A stretch of 64,000 nt of DNA, taken from positions 1-64,000 of the forward strand of contig JAUHXA010000004.1 of NCBI GenBank assembly GCA_030427245.1, in the 5' to 3' direction. The notes beneath the pieces are model-generated. The model had not been told where the DNA came from. It saw nothing but the letters and a program-made list of their open reading frames with translations, and searched no databases. Shown piece after piece: positions 26,009 to 32,528 of the stretch (positions are counted from its first letter, which is position 1; each line of letters starts with the position of its first letter). Position numbers and translations under genes: made by a program. The DNA comes from Bacteroidia bacterium. GTDB lineage: Bacteria > Bacteroidota > Bacteroidia > Chitinophagales > UBA2359.

Positions 26009-27424
26009 ATGAAAAAACAACTATTATCTCTTATTCTACTCCTGTTTGTTCAAACTCTTTTTGCACAACTTAGCTCAAAGAAATCTCCTTGGAACCTTCG
26101 TAATTCCAAGTCCCAACAAACAGCTTTGGTGATTGCAAATACCAACTACAAACATGGAGACAGACTAAATGCTCCAATTCTTGCAGCTCAAAAATTGGTT
26201 GCTACCTTGAAAAAACAAGGTATGACTGTATCAAAAGGATATAACCTCAATCGAGTGCAATTATTGAAGGTATTTCAAGATTTTGCGAGCGAACTTAAAG
26301 ACCATGACTTTGGCATTGTCTTCTATTTGGGGCATGGTTTTCAGATAGATGGAGAAAATTACCTCATTCCCATAGATGCCAATCCACAAACGAAGGAGGA
26401 AGTCAAGGACGATGCAATTAATCTGGGCGATGTGCTGAAACTGATGAACAATCCGCAAAAACCCAAAGTCATGGTCTTAGATGCCTGCCGCAACAATCCC
26501 TTTGAAAAAAACTGGACATCAGCAGAACGCAGCACTCTCAAAGATGGCTTCAATGCAGTGCAAGGACCAAGCAATACAGAAATCCTCTTTTCTACCCAAA
26601 AGAACAGCAAAGTTCGAGACGACAATCCCTACATCTCCTACTTCACGGAAGAACTCAATAAAAGAGGCTGCTTAAAAGATATGGTTCGCAACATCAACCG
26701 ACGAATGTTGCAATCTGGCAGCCAGCAAATTCCTGCTAGGTATGGCTTGCTATTGGAGAATGTGTGTTTTGGTCGTGGCAGTAATAGTAATGTGATAGTA
26801 ACTAAACCTTCCAGTTTTATGCCCGCTTTTCCGTTTCCTCCACCCGATGCTTCTGCATATCATTCTCTGCCCAATGAGTATTTTAGAGATTCCATCAGCC
26901 TCTACGATGTCAATACACAATTATTGGCTGCTTTAGAAGCCTGCTATTACTATGAAAACAGTTACTACCAAATCCCCAAAGGTTTTGCAATGGTGACGAG
27001 AATCGAAAGAATCAAGGAAGATGGAACCCCTTATCCAGGTCCTGAACGCTGGGAGGTAAACGAACTTACTCAGTCCAAACGCCGATTTAGCTTTTTGACT
27101 TACTTCCAATCCTTGTTTAAAGCCAAGATAGGCACTTATCGAATCATCGTATTTTTGGTTACCTCTGAGGGAATCCATGAAACGAAAGATAAAATGAGCA
27201 TGGTCGCCGCCAAAAACTATTTATCAGGTGGCTGGAAAACTCTGCCCAATGAGTTTAAGGAAATGGAGTTCACCGATGACTATCATTGTGCTGCCCTTAT
27301 CTATGAATTTGTGAAGCACGAACATGAAGAAGCAATCTTGGTGACAGAATCAAAACATCTTGGCAAAACACATTTAGAGAAAAGTAATTTTTTAAAAAAC
27401 TTAGCCTATCTATCTGATAAATAG
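26009..27424 (+). CDS. Caspase-like protease (peptidase C14) with C-terminal sensor-like domain
   Basis: 471 residues. The signal peptide is MKKQLLSLILLLFVQTLFAQ, so the protease acts outside the cytoplasm. The p20-like domain (about 36-235) has TALVIANTNYKHGDRLNAP, the catalytic His109 in FYLGHGFQIDGENYLIP, and Cys160 in VMVLDACRNNPF. The prokaryotic caspase motif SNTEILFSTQKNSKVRDDNPYISYFTEEL follows. Bacterial members cut after Arg/Lys or Asp and often execute cell death. The C-terminal 200 residues match the pseudo-caspase upstream, with a 310-bp identical tract. It starts 17 bp after that gene and 12 bp before the EAD11-like membrane protein, so all four genes are likely one transcript. 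The substrate is unknown. Confidence 0.88.
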   Translation: MKKQLLSLILLLFVQTLFAQLSSKKSPWNLRNSKSQQTALVIANTNYKHGDRLNAPILAAQKLVATLKKQGMTVSKGYNLNRVQLLKVFQDFASELKDHDFGIVFYLGHGFQIDGENYLIPIDANPQTKEEVKDDAINLGDVLKLMNNPQKPKVMVLDACRNNPFEKNWTSAERSTLKDGFNAVQGPSNTEILFSTQKNSKVRDDNPYISYFTEELNKRGCLKDMVRNINRRMLQSGSQQIPARYGLLLENVCFGRGSNSNVIVTKPSSFMPAFPFPPPDASAYHSLPNEYFRDSISLYDVNTQLLAALEACYYYENSYYQIPKGFAMVTRIERIKEDGTPYPGPERWEVNELTQSKRRFSFLTYFQSLFKAKIGTYRIIVFLVTSEGIHETKDKMSMVAAKNYLSGGWKTLPNEFKEMEFTDDYHCAALIYEFVKHEHEEAILVTESKHLGKTHLEKSNFLKNLAYLSDK

Positions 27425-27429
27425 CCCAA
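27120..27429 (+). repeat. 310-bp direct repeat, copy 2
   Basis: Partner of 25687-25996, 1433 bp apart. It encodes the C-terminal 101 residues of the active caspase. Recombination between the two copies would delete the active caspase and fuse the pseudo-caspase to its promoterless tail. Confidence 0.88.
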
Positions 27430-27436
27430 CAGTCCT

Positions 27437-28060
27437 ATGAAATCTAAACTCCAATCTACCTATCTCCCCTTGCTTCTAAGCACGGTTTTATTGCTGATGG
27501 TCGTTGCTCAGAACAGAGGCAACATATACGGTTCCTACGCTTTGTTTTCGTGGGCTTGGTTGTTAGTAGTGCTGCTGCCTTTGTTGTTGAAAATTTTGCT
27601 TCCTCAATATCCTGTTTTTGAAGCCCGTTTTTTGAAGATAAGTCCTTTATTGGCAATGGGTTTTATTTTTCTACAAGGCTTGATTTCCATACACCCTATT
27701 TATCTCTTAGGTATTCATTTGATAGGCTATCTGCCGCTTTTTTTCCTTCAAGTTTATGCTTACAAAACCCAAACAACTGGTGCCCTTGTTGATTCTGTAA
27801 ACGAATTAAAAAAACTGGAGTCTATAAAGGTTAATGAATGTAAAAACTACATCATCAAAGGTCGCCTCAATCGCGCTTTTGATGTACTGCAAGAAAATTT
27901 AGATGAAAAATACGCTGCCTATGAAACTTTTATATTGTTGAGTCAACAATGGCACAAAGTAGAAAGAGAACGAACACAAGGTATTATGACGACCGAACAG
28001 GCAGGCGTAGAAAATGTTCGACTTACCAAAGCCCTTTTGCAATTATTAAAAACAGCTTAA
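27437..28060 (+). CDS. Four-TM membrane protein with C-terminal Effector-Associated Domain 11-like module
   Basis: 207 residues. Four hydrophobic helices lie at about residues 8-24, 36-55, 66-84 and 87-107. The C-terminal 75 residues (KNYIIKGRLNRAFDVLQENLDEKYAAYETFILLSQQWHKVERERTQGIMTTEQAGVENVRLTKALLQLL) follow the pattern of EAD11: a K/R-G-xLxxAL helix, an xxLLSxxxxxxERxxxxGI core, and an E-x-N/V-R-L-x-xALL helix. EADs are death-like adaptor modules that pair with a matching copy on another component of bacterial conflict systems. With four helices and a basic N-terminus the EAD should face the cytoplasm, whereas the neighbouring caspases carry signal peptides. A matching EAD11 is not seen in the window. 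The EAD11 identification is by pattern and would benefit from a profile search. Confidence 0.65.
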   Translation: MKSKLQSTYLPLLLSTVLLLMVVAQNRGNIYGSYALFSWAWLLVVLLPLLLKILLPQYPVFEARFLKISPLLAMGFIFLQGLISIHPIYLLGIHLIGYLPLFFLQVYAYKTQTTGALVDSVNELKKLESIKVNECKNYIIKGRLNRAFDVLQENLDEKYAAYETFILLSQQWHKVERERTQGIMTTEQAGVENVRLTKALLQLLKTA

Positions 28061-28091
28061 TATATAATAATAAATTATTAAAAATAATGAC

Positions 28092-29717
28092 ATGAAAACC
28101 AAAATTATACTCCTTTTCCTACTCATCCCCCATCTCCTCTCCGCCCAAAGCTACTACCGCAATTGGACGGTGAAATCCAACACCCAAAAAGAAAAAATCG
28201 CCTTGGTGATTGCCAACAACTACTACAAAAGTGGCGGTCAATTGGTCGCACCGATTCCAACTGCAAAGAAATTGGCTACTAAACTCAAAAGCAAGGACAT
28301 AGACGTAATGGTGGGGCACGACCTCAGCAGAATTCAGATGTTGCAGATATTCCAAGAATTTGCGAACGAACTGAAGGATTATCAATTTGGTATTGTCTTT
28401 TATTTGGGGCATGGCTTTCAGATAGAGGGTGAGAACTATCTGATTCCCGTAGATGCGAATCCGCAAACGAAGTGGGAGGTAAAGTACAGTGCCGTCAATG
28501 TGGACGATGTATTGAAGCTCATGAACTATCCACAAAAACCCAAAGTCATTGTATTGGATGCTTGCCGAAACAACCCTTTTGAGCAGCACTGGACTTCAGC
28601 AGAACGCAGTGGCAACAGAGATGGCTTCAATGCGGTACCTGCTCCAAGCAACTCCGAAATCCTTTTCACCACCCAAAAAAACAGCAAAGTTCGAGACAAC
28701 AATCCCTACATTCAATACTTCATGGAAGAACTCGACAAAGGGGGATGTTTAGACGATATGGTACGCAACATCAGCCGAAGAATACTAAAATCTGGGAATC
28801 AACAAGTTCCTGCCAAATATGGCTTGTTATTGGACAAGGTGTGTTTTGGTCAAATGGCGGTAAGTGGCGCTTCAACCTCTTCTTTTAGTATCAAAAAACC
28901 TACAACAGTAACCTTTTCTGAAACTAAAGAAAATAGTTTTAAACTAACCGCCAAAAAGCTCGACTTTATCCCCGAAAACATGGTCTTTGTAGAAGGGGGT
29001 AGTTTTGAAATGGGCTGTGTGACAGGCGACTCCAACTGTGGGAGTGATGAAAAGCCAGCGCATCAAGTGACTTTAGACGACTTCTACATCGGCAAATACG
29101 AAGTGACCAATGCCGAGTTCTGCGAGTTCTTGAATGTCAAAGGCAACAAAACCGAAGGAGGAGCAACTTGGTTGGATATTGAAAGTAGTGCTTGCCAAAT
29201 CGAATACAAAAACAACAAATATATACCCAAATCTGGATATAGTCAATATCCTGTCATTGAAGTAACTTGGTATGGAGCGAATGCGTATGCTCAATGGAAG
29301 GGAATGAGATTGCCAACCGAAGCAGAGTGGGAATATGCGGCAAGAAGTCGGGGAAAAAGTGAGATATGGGCGGGAACTTCAACGGAAAATAGTTTGGATA
29401 AATATGCAAATTACTATGGCGACAAAGATGGCTACAGCAAAACCGCTCCTGTAGGAAAATTTCAGCCAAATGATTTGGGAGTATATGATATGAGCGGCAA
29501 TGTTTGGGAATGGTGTGCAGATTGGTACGATTCGGCTTACTACAAAAACAGTCCGAAATCCAATCCTGTCAATCAGACGAAAGCCACCTATCGCGTTTTG
29601 CGCGGCGGTAGCTGGGCCATTAATGCAGTCAATTGTCGGTCGTCTAATCGCTACTACTACTTTCCTGGCAACAGCCTCAACGACTACGGCTTCCGCCTTG
29701 CCCATAGTTTGAAGTAG
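28092..29717 (+). CDS. Caspase fused to FGE/C-type-lectin-like domain; DGR target protein
   Basis: 541 residues with signal peptide MKTKIILLFLLIPHLLSAQ. The caspase domain (about 34-255) keeps His107 (FYLGHGFQIEGENYLIP) and Cys158 (VIVLDACRNNPF) and closely parallels the second gene of the operon. A linker (about 256-295) leads to a formylglycine-generating-enzyme/SUMF1-type domain (296-541) with MVFVEGGSFEMGC, FYIGKYEVTNAEFCEF, GMRLPTEAEWEYAARS, DMSGNVWEWCADW and RVLRGGSW...GFRLAHS. In DGR systems this fold serves as a variable binding domain, not an enzyme. Residues 501-539 are the VR, whose codons 509, 510, 521-524, 526, 529, 531 and 532 differ from the template only at template adenines. 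It is the sensor-plus-effector of the cassette. The last gene before a terminator, 31 bp after the EAD11-like gene. Confidence 0.93.
   Translation: MKTKIILLFLLIPHLLSAQSYYRNWTVKSNTQKEKIALVIANNYYKSGGQLVAPIPTAKKLATKLKSKDIDVMVGHDLSRIQMLQIFQEFANELKDYQFGIVFYLGHGFQIEGENYLIPVDANPQTKWEVKYSAVNVDDVLKLMNYPQKPKVIVLDACRNNPFEQHWTSAERSGNRDGFNAVPAPSNSEILFTTQKNSKVRDNNPYIQYFMEELDKGGCLDDMVRNISRRILKSGNQQVPAKYGLLLDKVCFGQMAVSGASTSSFSIKKPTTVTFSETKENSFKLTAKKLDFIPENMVFVEGGSFEMGCVTGDSNCGSDEKPAHQVTLDDFYIGKYEVTNAEFCEFLNVKGNKTEGGATWLDIESSACQIEYKNNKYIPKSGYSQYPVIEVTWYGANAYAQWKGMRLPTEAEWEYAARSRGKSEIWAGTSTENSLDKYANYYGDKDGYSKTAPVGKFQPNDLGVYDMSGNVWEWCADWYDSAYYKNSPKSNPVNQTKATYRVLRGGSWAINAVNCRSSNRYYYFPGNSLNDYGFRLAHSLK
29592..29707 (+). 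repeat. DGR variable repeat (VR), 116 bp
   Basis: Aligned without gaps to the TR at 30311-30426, it has 103 identical positions and 13 substitutions. All 13 lie opposite an A in the TR (A to T, G or C); no C, G or T of the TR is changed. It covers the last 39 codons but two of the caspase-FGE gene. The invariant 3' block ggcttccgccttgcccatag is probably the homing initiation region (IMH). Confidence 0.96.
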
Positions 29718-29762
29718 CGGTTCATTCCATTCCAATTTTTGAGCTAAAGAACGAGTAGGCTG

Positions 29763-29795
29763 GTTTCGTGAGTACGAAGCGTTGCGGTAGCAGCG
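29763..29795 (+). other. Two adjacent tetraloop hairpins downstream of the VR
   Basis: Stem 1 pairs 29763-29769 with 29774-29780 (seven pairs with one G-T, loop gagt). Stem 2 pairs 29780-29785 with 29790-29795 (six pairs with one G-T, loop ggta). They share base 29780, so they are alternatives or stack. In the Bordetella phage DGR a small tetraloop hairpin downstream of VR stimulates homing. Here the distance from VR is about 55 bp, so the same role is only a suggestion. Confidence 0.5.
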
Positions 29796-29830
29796 AGAAC
29801 GAAACGAAACAAAGCTTACTCGAAGGGGGT

Positions 29831-29858
29831 TTGGGGGCTTGCCCCCAATGATTTTTTT
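29831..29858 (+). terminator. Intrinsic terminator after the caspase operon
   Basis: ttgggggc (29831-29838) pairs with gcccccaa (29841-29848), followed by tgattttttt. It separates the VR gene from the DGR accessory gene, which starts 30 bp downstream, so read-through or a separate promoter would be needed for the latter. Confidence 0.75.
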
Positions 29859-29878
29859 CAAAATAAAATTTTTTTTTG

Positions 29879-30247
29879 ATGCAAATTCAATTATTTACCA
29901 TACCCGTTTTGGATAATGTAACTGCTTTGAAGGAGATGAACCAATTTTTGCGGGGACATAGAATATTGGATGTTCAGCAGAGGTTTGTTGCTGCCGAGCA
30001 TGGGGCTTATTGGAGTTTTAGTATTCGGTATCTTTTGAGTGCTATCAAAGAACAGGGAGGAAAGTTGGTAGGCAATAATCAGAAGAAAAAGAAGATAGAT
30101 TACAAGACTACCCTAAGCGAGGATGCGTTCAAAGTGTTTTCTCTATTGAGGGTGTGTAGAAAAGAAATCGCTCAAGAAGATGCAGTACCTGCTTATAGAA
30201 TACCAAAGGCATATTTTGCCTTTGTTGGCATTTACCCAATATGCTAG
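29879..30247 (+). CDS. DGR accessory protein of the HRDC type, truncated
   Basis: 122 residues from ATG 29879. The N-terminus (MQIQLFTIPVLDNVTALKEM, NQFLRGHRILDVQQRFV, AYWSFSIRYL) and the following KIDYKTTLSEDAFKVFSLLRVCRKEIAQEDAVPAY match the HRDC-family accessory proteins that accompany many DGRs and likely bind nucleic acid. In intact members the HRDC continues after PAY with a segment like (A/T)IFTNEQLA and about 45 more residues. Here the frame turns into RIPKAYFAFVGIYPIC and stops, at a small palindrome (aaaggca-tattt-tgccttt, 30203-30221). The gene therefore looks broken inside the HRDC motif. It lies between VR and TR, as expected for a DGR. Confidence 0.72.
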   Translation: MQIQLFTIPVLDNVTALKEMNQFLRGHRILDVQQRFVAAEHGAYWSFSIRYLLSAIKEQGGKLVGNNQKKKKIDYKTTLSEDAFKVFSLLRVCRKEIAQEDAVPAYRIPKAYFAFVGIYPIC

Positions 30248-30310
30248 CACTAAAAAACTTAGACAAGAAATAATTGAGAAACTTGAAGGGCAATCATCGT
30301 AGGGACTCAG

Positions 30311-30426
30311 CGCGTTTTGCGCGGCGGTAGCTGGAACAATAATGCAGTCAATTGTCGGTCGTCTAATCGCAACAACAACAATCCTGACAACAGCAACAAC
30401 AACAACGGCTTCCGCCTTGCCCATAG
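30311..30426 (+). repeat. DGR template repeat (TR), 116 bp
   Basis: Partner of the VR at 29592-29707. It reads through as RVLRGGSWNNNAVNCRSSNR, NNNNPDNSNNNNGFRLAHS, so nearly every diversifiable position is an AAC/AAT Asn codon. This is typical of DGR templates, where adenine mutagenesis of AAC gives fifteen residues and never a stop. It sits 63 bp after the truncated HRDC gene. The RT that normally follows is missing. Confidence 0.96.
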
Positions 30427-30509
30427 CTCAAAAATTGGATGGATGTCTGCTTCATGAACAGATGATTGTCCTGTTCTTCCTCTTTGGAGGTGAGACAAAT
30501 AGAATGAAC

Positions 30510-30605
30510 AACTATCCAACTAGTAGGCAAGTGACCGAAAGTTGGATAGTTTTGTATTTTAGGAATTGAAAAATGTCGGCGAACCTAAAGGTGTCGCCGA
30601 CATTT
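30510..30605 (+). repeat. Two strong hairpins downstream of the TR
   Basis: aactatccaact (30510-30521) pairs perfectly with 30540-30551 and is followed by ttgtatttt, so it may be a terminator of the TR transcript. aaatgtcggcga (30571-30582) pairs perfectly with tcgccgacattt (30594-30605), with a second palindrome acctaaaggt in its loop. No coding frame crosses them. In a complete DGR the reverse transcriptase gene would be expected here. Confidence 0.65.
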
Positions 30606-30653
30606 GAAATCACTGTCGCTTCAATTGTCGCCGAGTTTGGAAAAAATACAGGT

Positions 30654-30872
30654 TTTCTTATCGCAGGATAGGGTTTATTAGTTTTCAAAAATTATTTCGT
30701 GTTTCTCTGATTACTCTAAACCCCTGTGCAACATCCCCCCCCCCGCCCCCTTCAAAGAGGGAGTTTTGGCGTGAATTCCCCCTTTGAAGGGGGTTAGGGG
30801 GATGTTAGGCAAAGTGTGGAAAACCACGAAGTAAATATCGAAAGTGAATAAATCCACCCCTGCGATAAGAAA
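30654..30872. repeat. 219-bp long imperfect palindrome (MITE-like)
   Basis: The ends are a perfect 14-bp inverted repeat (tttcttatcgcagg at 30654-30667, cctgcgataagaaa at 30859-30872). Inside, weaker inverted matches (attatttcgtgttt against the complement of aaaccacgaagtaaat) lead to a core at 30730-30806 of the acatccccc...ccccctttgaagggggtta...gggatgtt family, shared with 11528-11631. No open frame. It fills the gap between TR and the C1 peptidase gene, the position where an RT gene would lie. Confidence 0.7.
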
Positions 30873-30908
30873 CAACGATTTTCAGATCAAAATATAATTA
30901 CAAAAACC

Positions 30909-32381
30909 ATGAAAACCTTACCTATTTTCATCTACACCTTTTTCTTTTTCTATTGGACAGAAAATCTATCCGCCCAATCCGATTCCCCCTATCAATATCC
31001 GAGAGGCATTGCAGCAGGAGAAGACAGAAACTACGATGACATTCCCGAAAAAACGCCTTTGATGCGTAGTTTTTACGCAGTACCTGACCGTTTTTCCCTC
31101 AAACAATACGCACCTACTCCACAACATCAAGGAAACTACAATACCTGTACCGCTTGGGCAATCGCCTATGCCGCCCGCACCATTTTGGAAGCCCAAAAAC
31201 AAGGATGGACAAACCAATCCACAATTGACAATCATGCCTTTTCCCCCGCCTTTCAGTACCGACTGACCGAACCCTACAACAGCGATTGCGACGGAGCCTA
31301 TCCCTCCGAAGTAGTCCAAACCTTGCAGGACTTTGGCGCATTGCCCATCAAAGATTTTCAGGTGGAGGAGGGCGAAAAAAGCTGCCCCATCCAACCCATC
31401 GAACTTGCCAAACACCCCAAAGCCGCTGCCCACAAAATTGAAGCTTATGCCAAGTTGTGGACCAGCAATTACACCGATGAAGCAGACAAAATCAAACGTA
31501 CCCAAAAAAGTTTATCGGAAGGCAATCCCGTCATCATCTCCATGAAATGCCCCCCTTCCTTTGACCGTATTGGAGCAGATGGTTTGTGGACAGTCACAGA
31601 AAGCCCCGATTTTTTCCAACAAGCACAACCTGTTTTGAGGCACAGCCTTTGCGTAGTCGGCTACGATACCAACAAATTTGGCGGTGCCTTTGAAGTACAA
31701 AACAGTTGGGGAACAGATTGGGGCAATGGCGGATATGCTTGGATAAGCGAAGCAGATTTTGCGAGGTTTGTTTACCAAGCCTTTGAGTTGATACAACTAC
31801 CCACATCCGACAGCAAGGAGAATTATTTGGCAGGCAAATTTGAACTCTACAGTTTGGACGAAAGAGAAGACCTAAAAGTAGATTTACAACAAAATGCCGC
31901 TGCAAGCCCAAATCCCATCGGCTACTATCGGGTTCGCTCTCCTTTGTCGTCGGGCAGCCGAATGAGAATCTATTTAGAAAGCCAACAACCCGCCTTTGTG
32001 TATTTGTTAGGCACAGGTTCGACAGACACCTCCATAAAAACTCTGTTTCCCTTTGAAGGATACAGTGCCGCCATGAACTATCAACACTGTGAAGTAGCCC
32101 TGCCTTCCGAAGATCATTATTTTGAGATGGATGCTACCCTTGGAAAAGATTATATTATCGTTCTGTATGCCAAAGAAAAATTGGATATTGAAGCCATTCG
32201 TCAAAAAATTGCAGATACTTCGGGAACTTTGTCTCAGCGCATCCAAAATGCCCTTCCATCGAATTTGATAGAAGCTCGACAGATTGATTTTTCAAAAAAA
32301 GAGGTTGCCTTTGAAGTGAAGCAAGCGGAAGGTCAGCAGAAGGCATTGGCGGTGATTATTGAATTTGAGCATTTGGATTGA
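30909..32381 (+). CDS. Papain-family (C1) cysteine protease with C-terminal DUF4384-like domain
   Basis: 490 residues. Signal peptide at the N-terminus (MKTLPIFIYTFFFFYWTENL SAQ). The protease domain (about 60-300) has QHQGNYNTCTAWAIAYAARTI with the oxyanion Gln and catalytic Cys, the His in LRHSLCVVGYD, and the Asn in EVQNSWGTDWGNGGYAWI. Residues about 345-430 resemble DUF4384 (MRIYLESQQPAFVYLLGTGS ... TLFPFEG ... KDYIIVLYAKE), a beta-sandwich common with bacterial proteases and kinases in conflict or stress loci. It follows the caspase/DGR cassette on the same strand, 480 bp on. It might be an accessory protease of that system or simply a neighbour. Confidence 0.85.
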   Translation: MKTLPIFIYTFFFFYWTENLSAQSDSPYQYPRGIAAGEDRNYDDIPEKTPLMRSFYAVPDRFSLKQYAPTPQHQGNYNTCTAWAIAYAARTILEAQKQGWTNQSTIDNHAFSPAFQYRLTEPYNSDCDGAYPSEVVQTLQDFGALPIKDFQVEEGEKSCPIQPIELAKHPKAAAHKIEAYAKLWTSNYTDEADKIKRTQKSLSEGNPVIISMKCPPSFDRIGADGLWTVTESPDFFQQAQPVLRHSLCVVGYDTNKFGGAFEVQNSWGTDWGNGGYAWISEADFARFVYQAFELIQLPTSDSKENYLAGKFELYSLDEREDLKVDLQQNAAASPNPIGYYRVRSPLSSGSRMRIYLESQQPAFVYLLGTGSTDTSIKTLFPFEGYSAAMNYQHCEVALPSEDHYFEMDATLGKDYIIVLYAKEKLDIEAIRQKIADTSGTLSQRIQNALPSNLIEARQIDFSKKEVAFEVKQAEGQQKALAVIIEFEHLD

Positions 32382-32404
32382 ATAGTATTGAATTAAGTAA
32401 GGGT

Positions 32405-32509
32405 AAAAAAATAACTCCTCGTTTTCTTTTGCTAACATACCCCATCCCCCACCGAGAAATCGGGGCAGGCTTTTCAAAAGGGGAATATTGGTCGATGAGT
32501 TATTTTTTC
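32405..32509. terminator. Bidirectional terminator stem with a palindrome inserted in its loop
   Basis: aaaaaataactc (32406-32417) pairs with gagttatttttt (32497-32508), an A/T-flanked stem suited to ending both convergent genes (stops at 32381 and 32529). The loop is 79 nt and contains catccccc, accgagaaatcgggg and cttttcaaaagggg, units of the dispersed palindromes seen elsewhere. Confidence 0.5.
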
Positions 32510-32528
32510 TTTTTTACTAAGCAATAAA

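Noticed and set aside
28092-29717. Reading the FGE domain as a true formylglycine-generating enzyme with a sulfatase substrate
   Set aside because: The domain is fused to a caspase, has a signal peptide, and its C-terminal block is a DGR variable repeat; the fold is used for binding in such proteins, and no sulfatase is nearby.
29379-29861. 160-residue minus-strand ORF over the VR
   Set aside because: Antisense shadow of the FGE domain; a similar shadow over the TR (30143-30424) has repeated VV/TT residues that only reflect the AAC-rich template.
30290-30430. Interpreting the TR as a second, decayed copy of the FGE gene end
   Set aside because: All 13 differences fall on TR adenines and the template is AAC-rich, which random decay would not produce.
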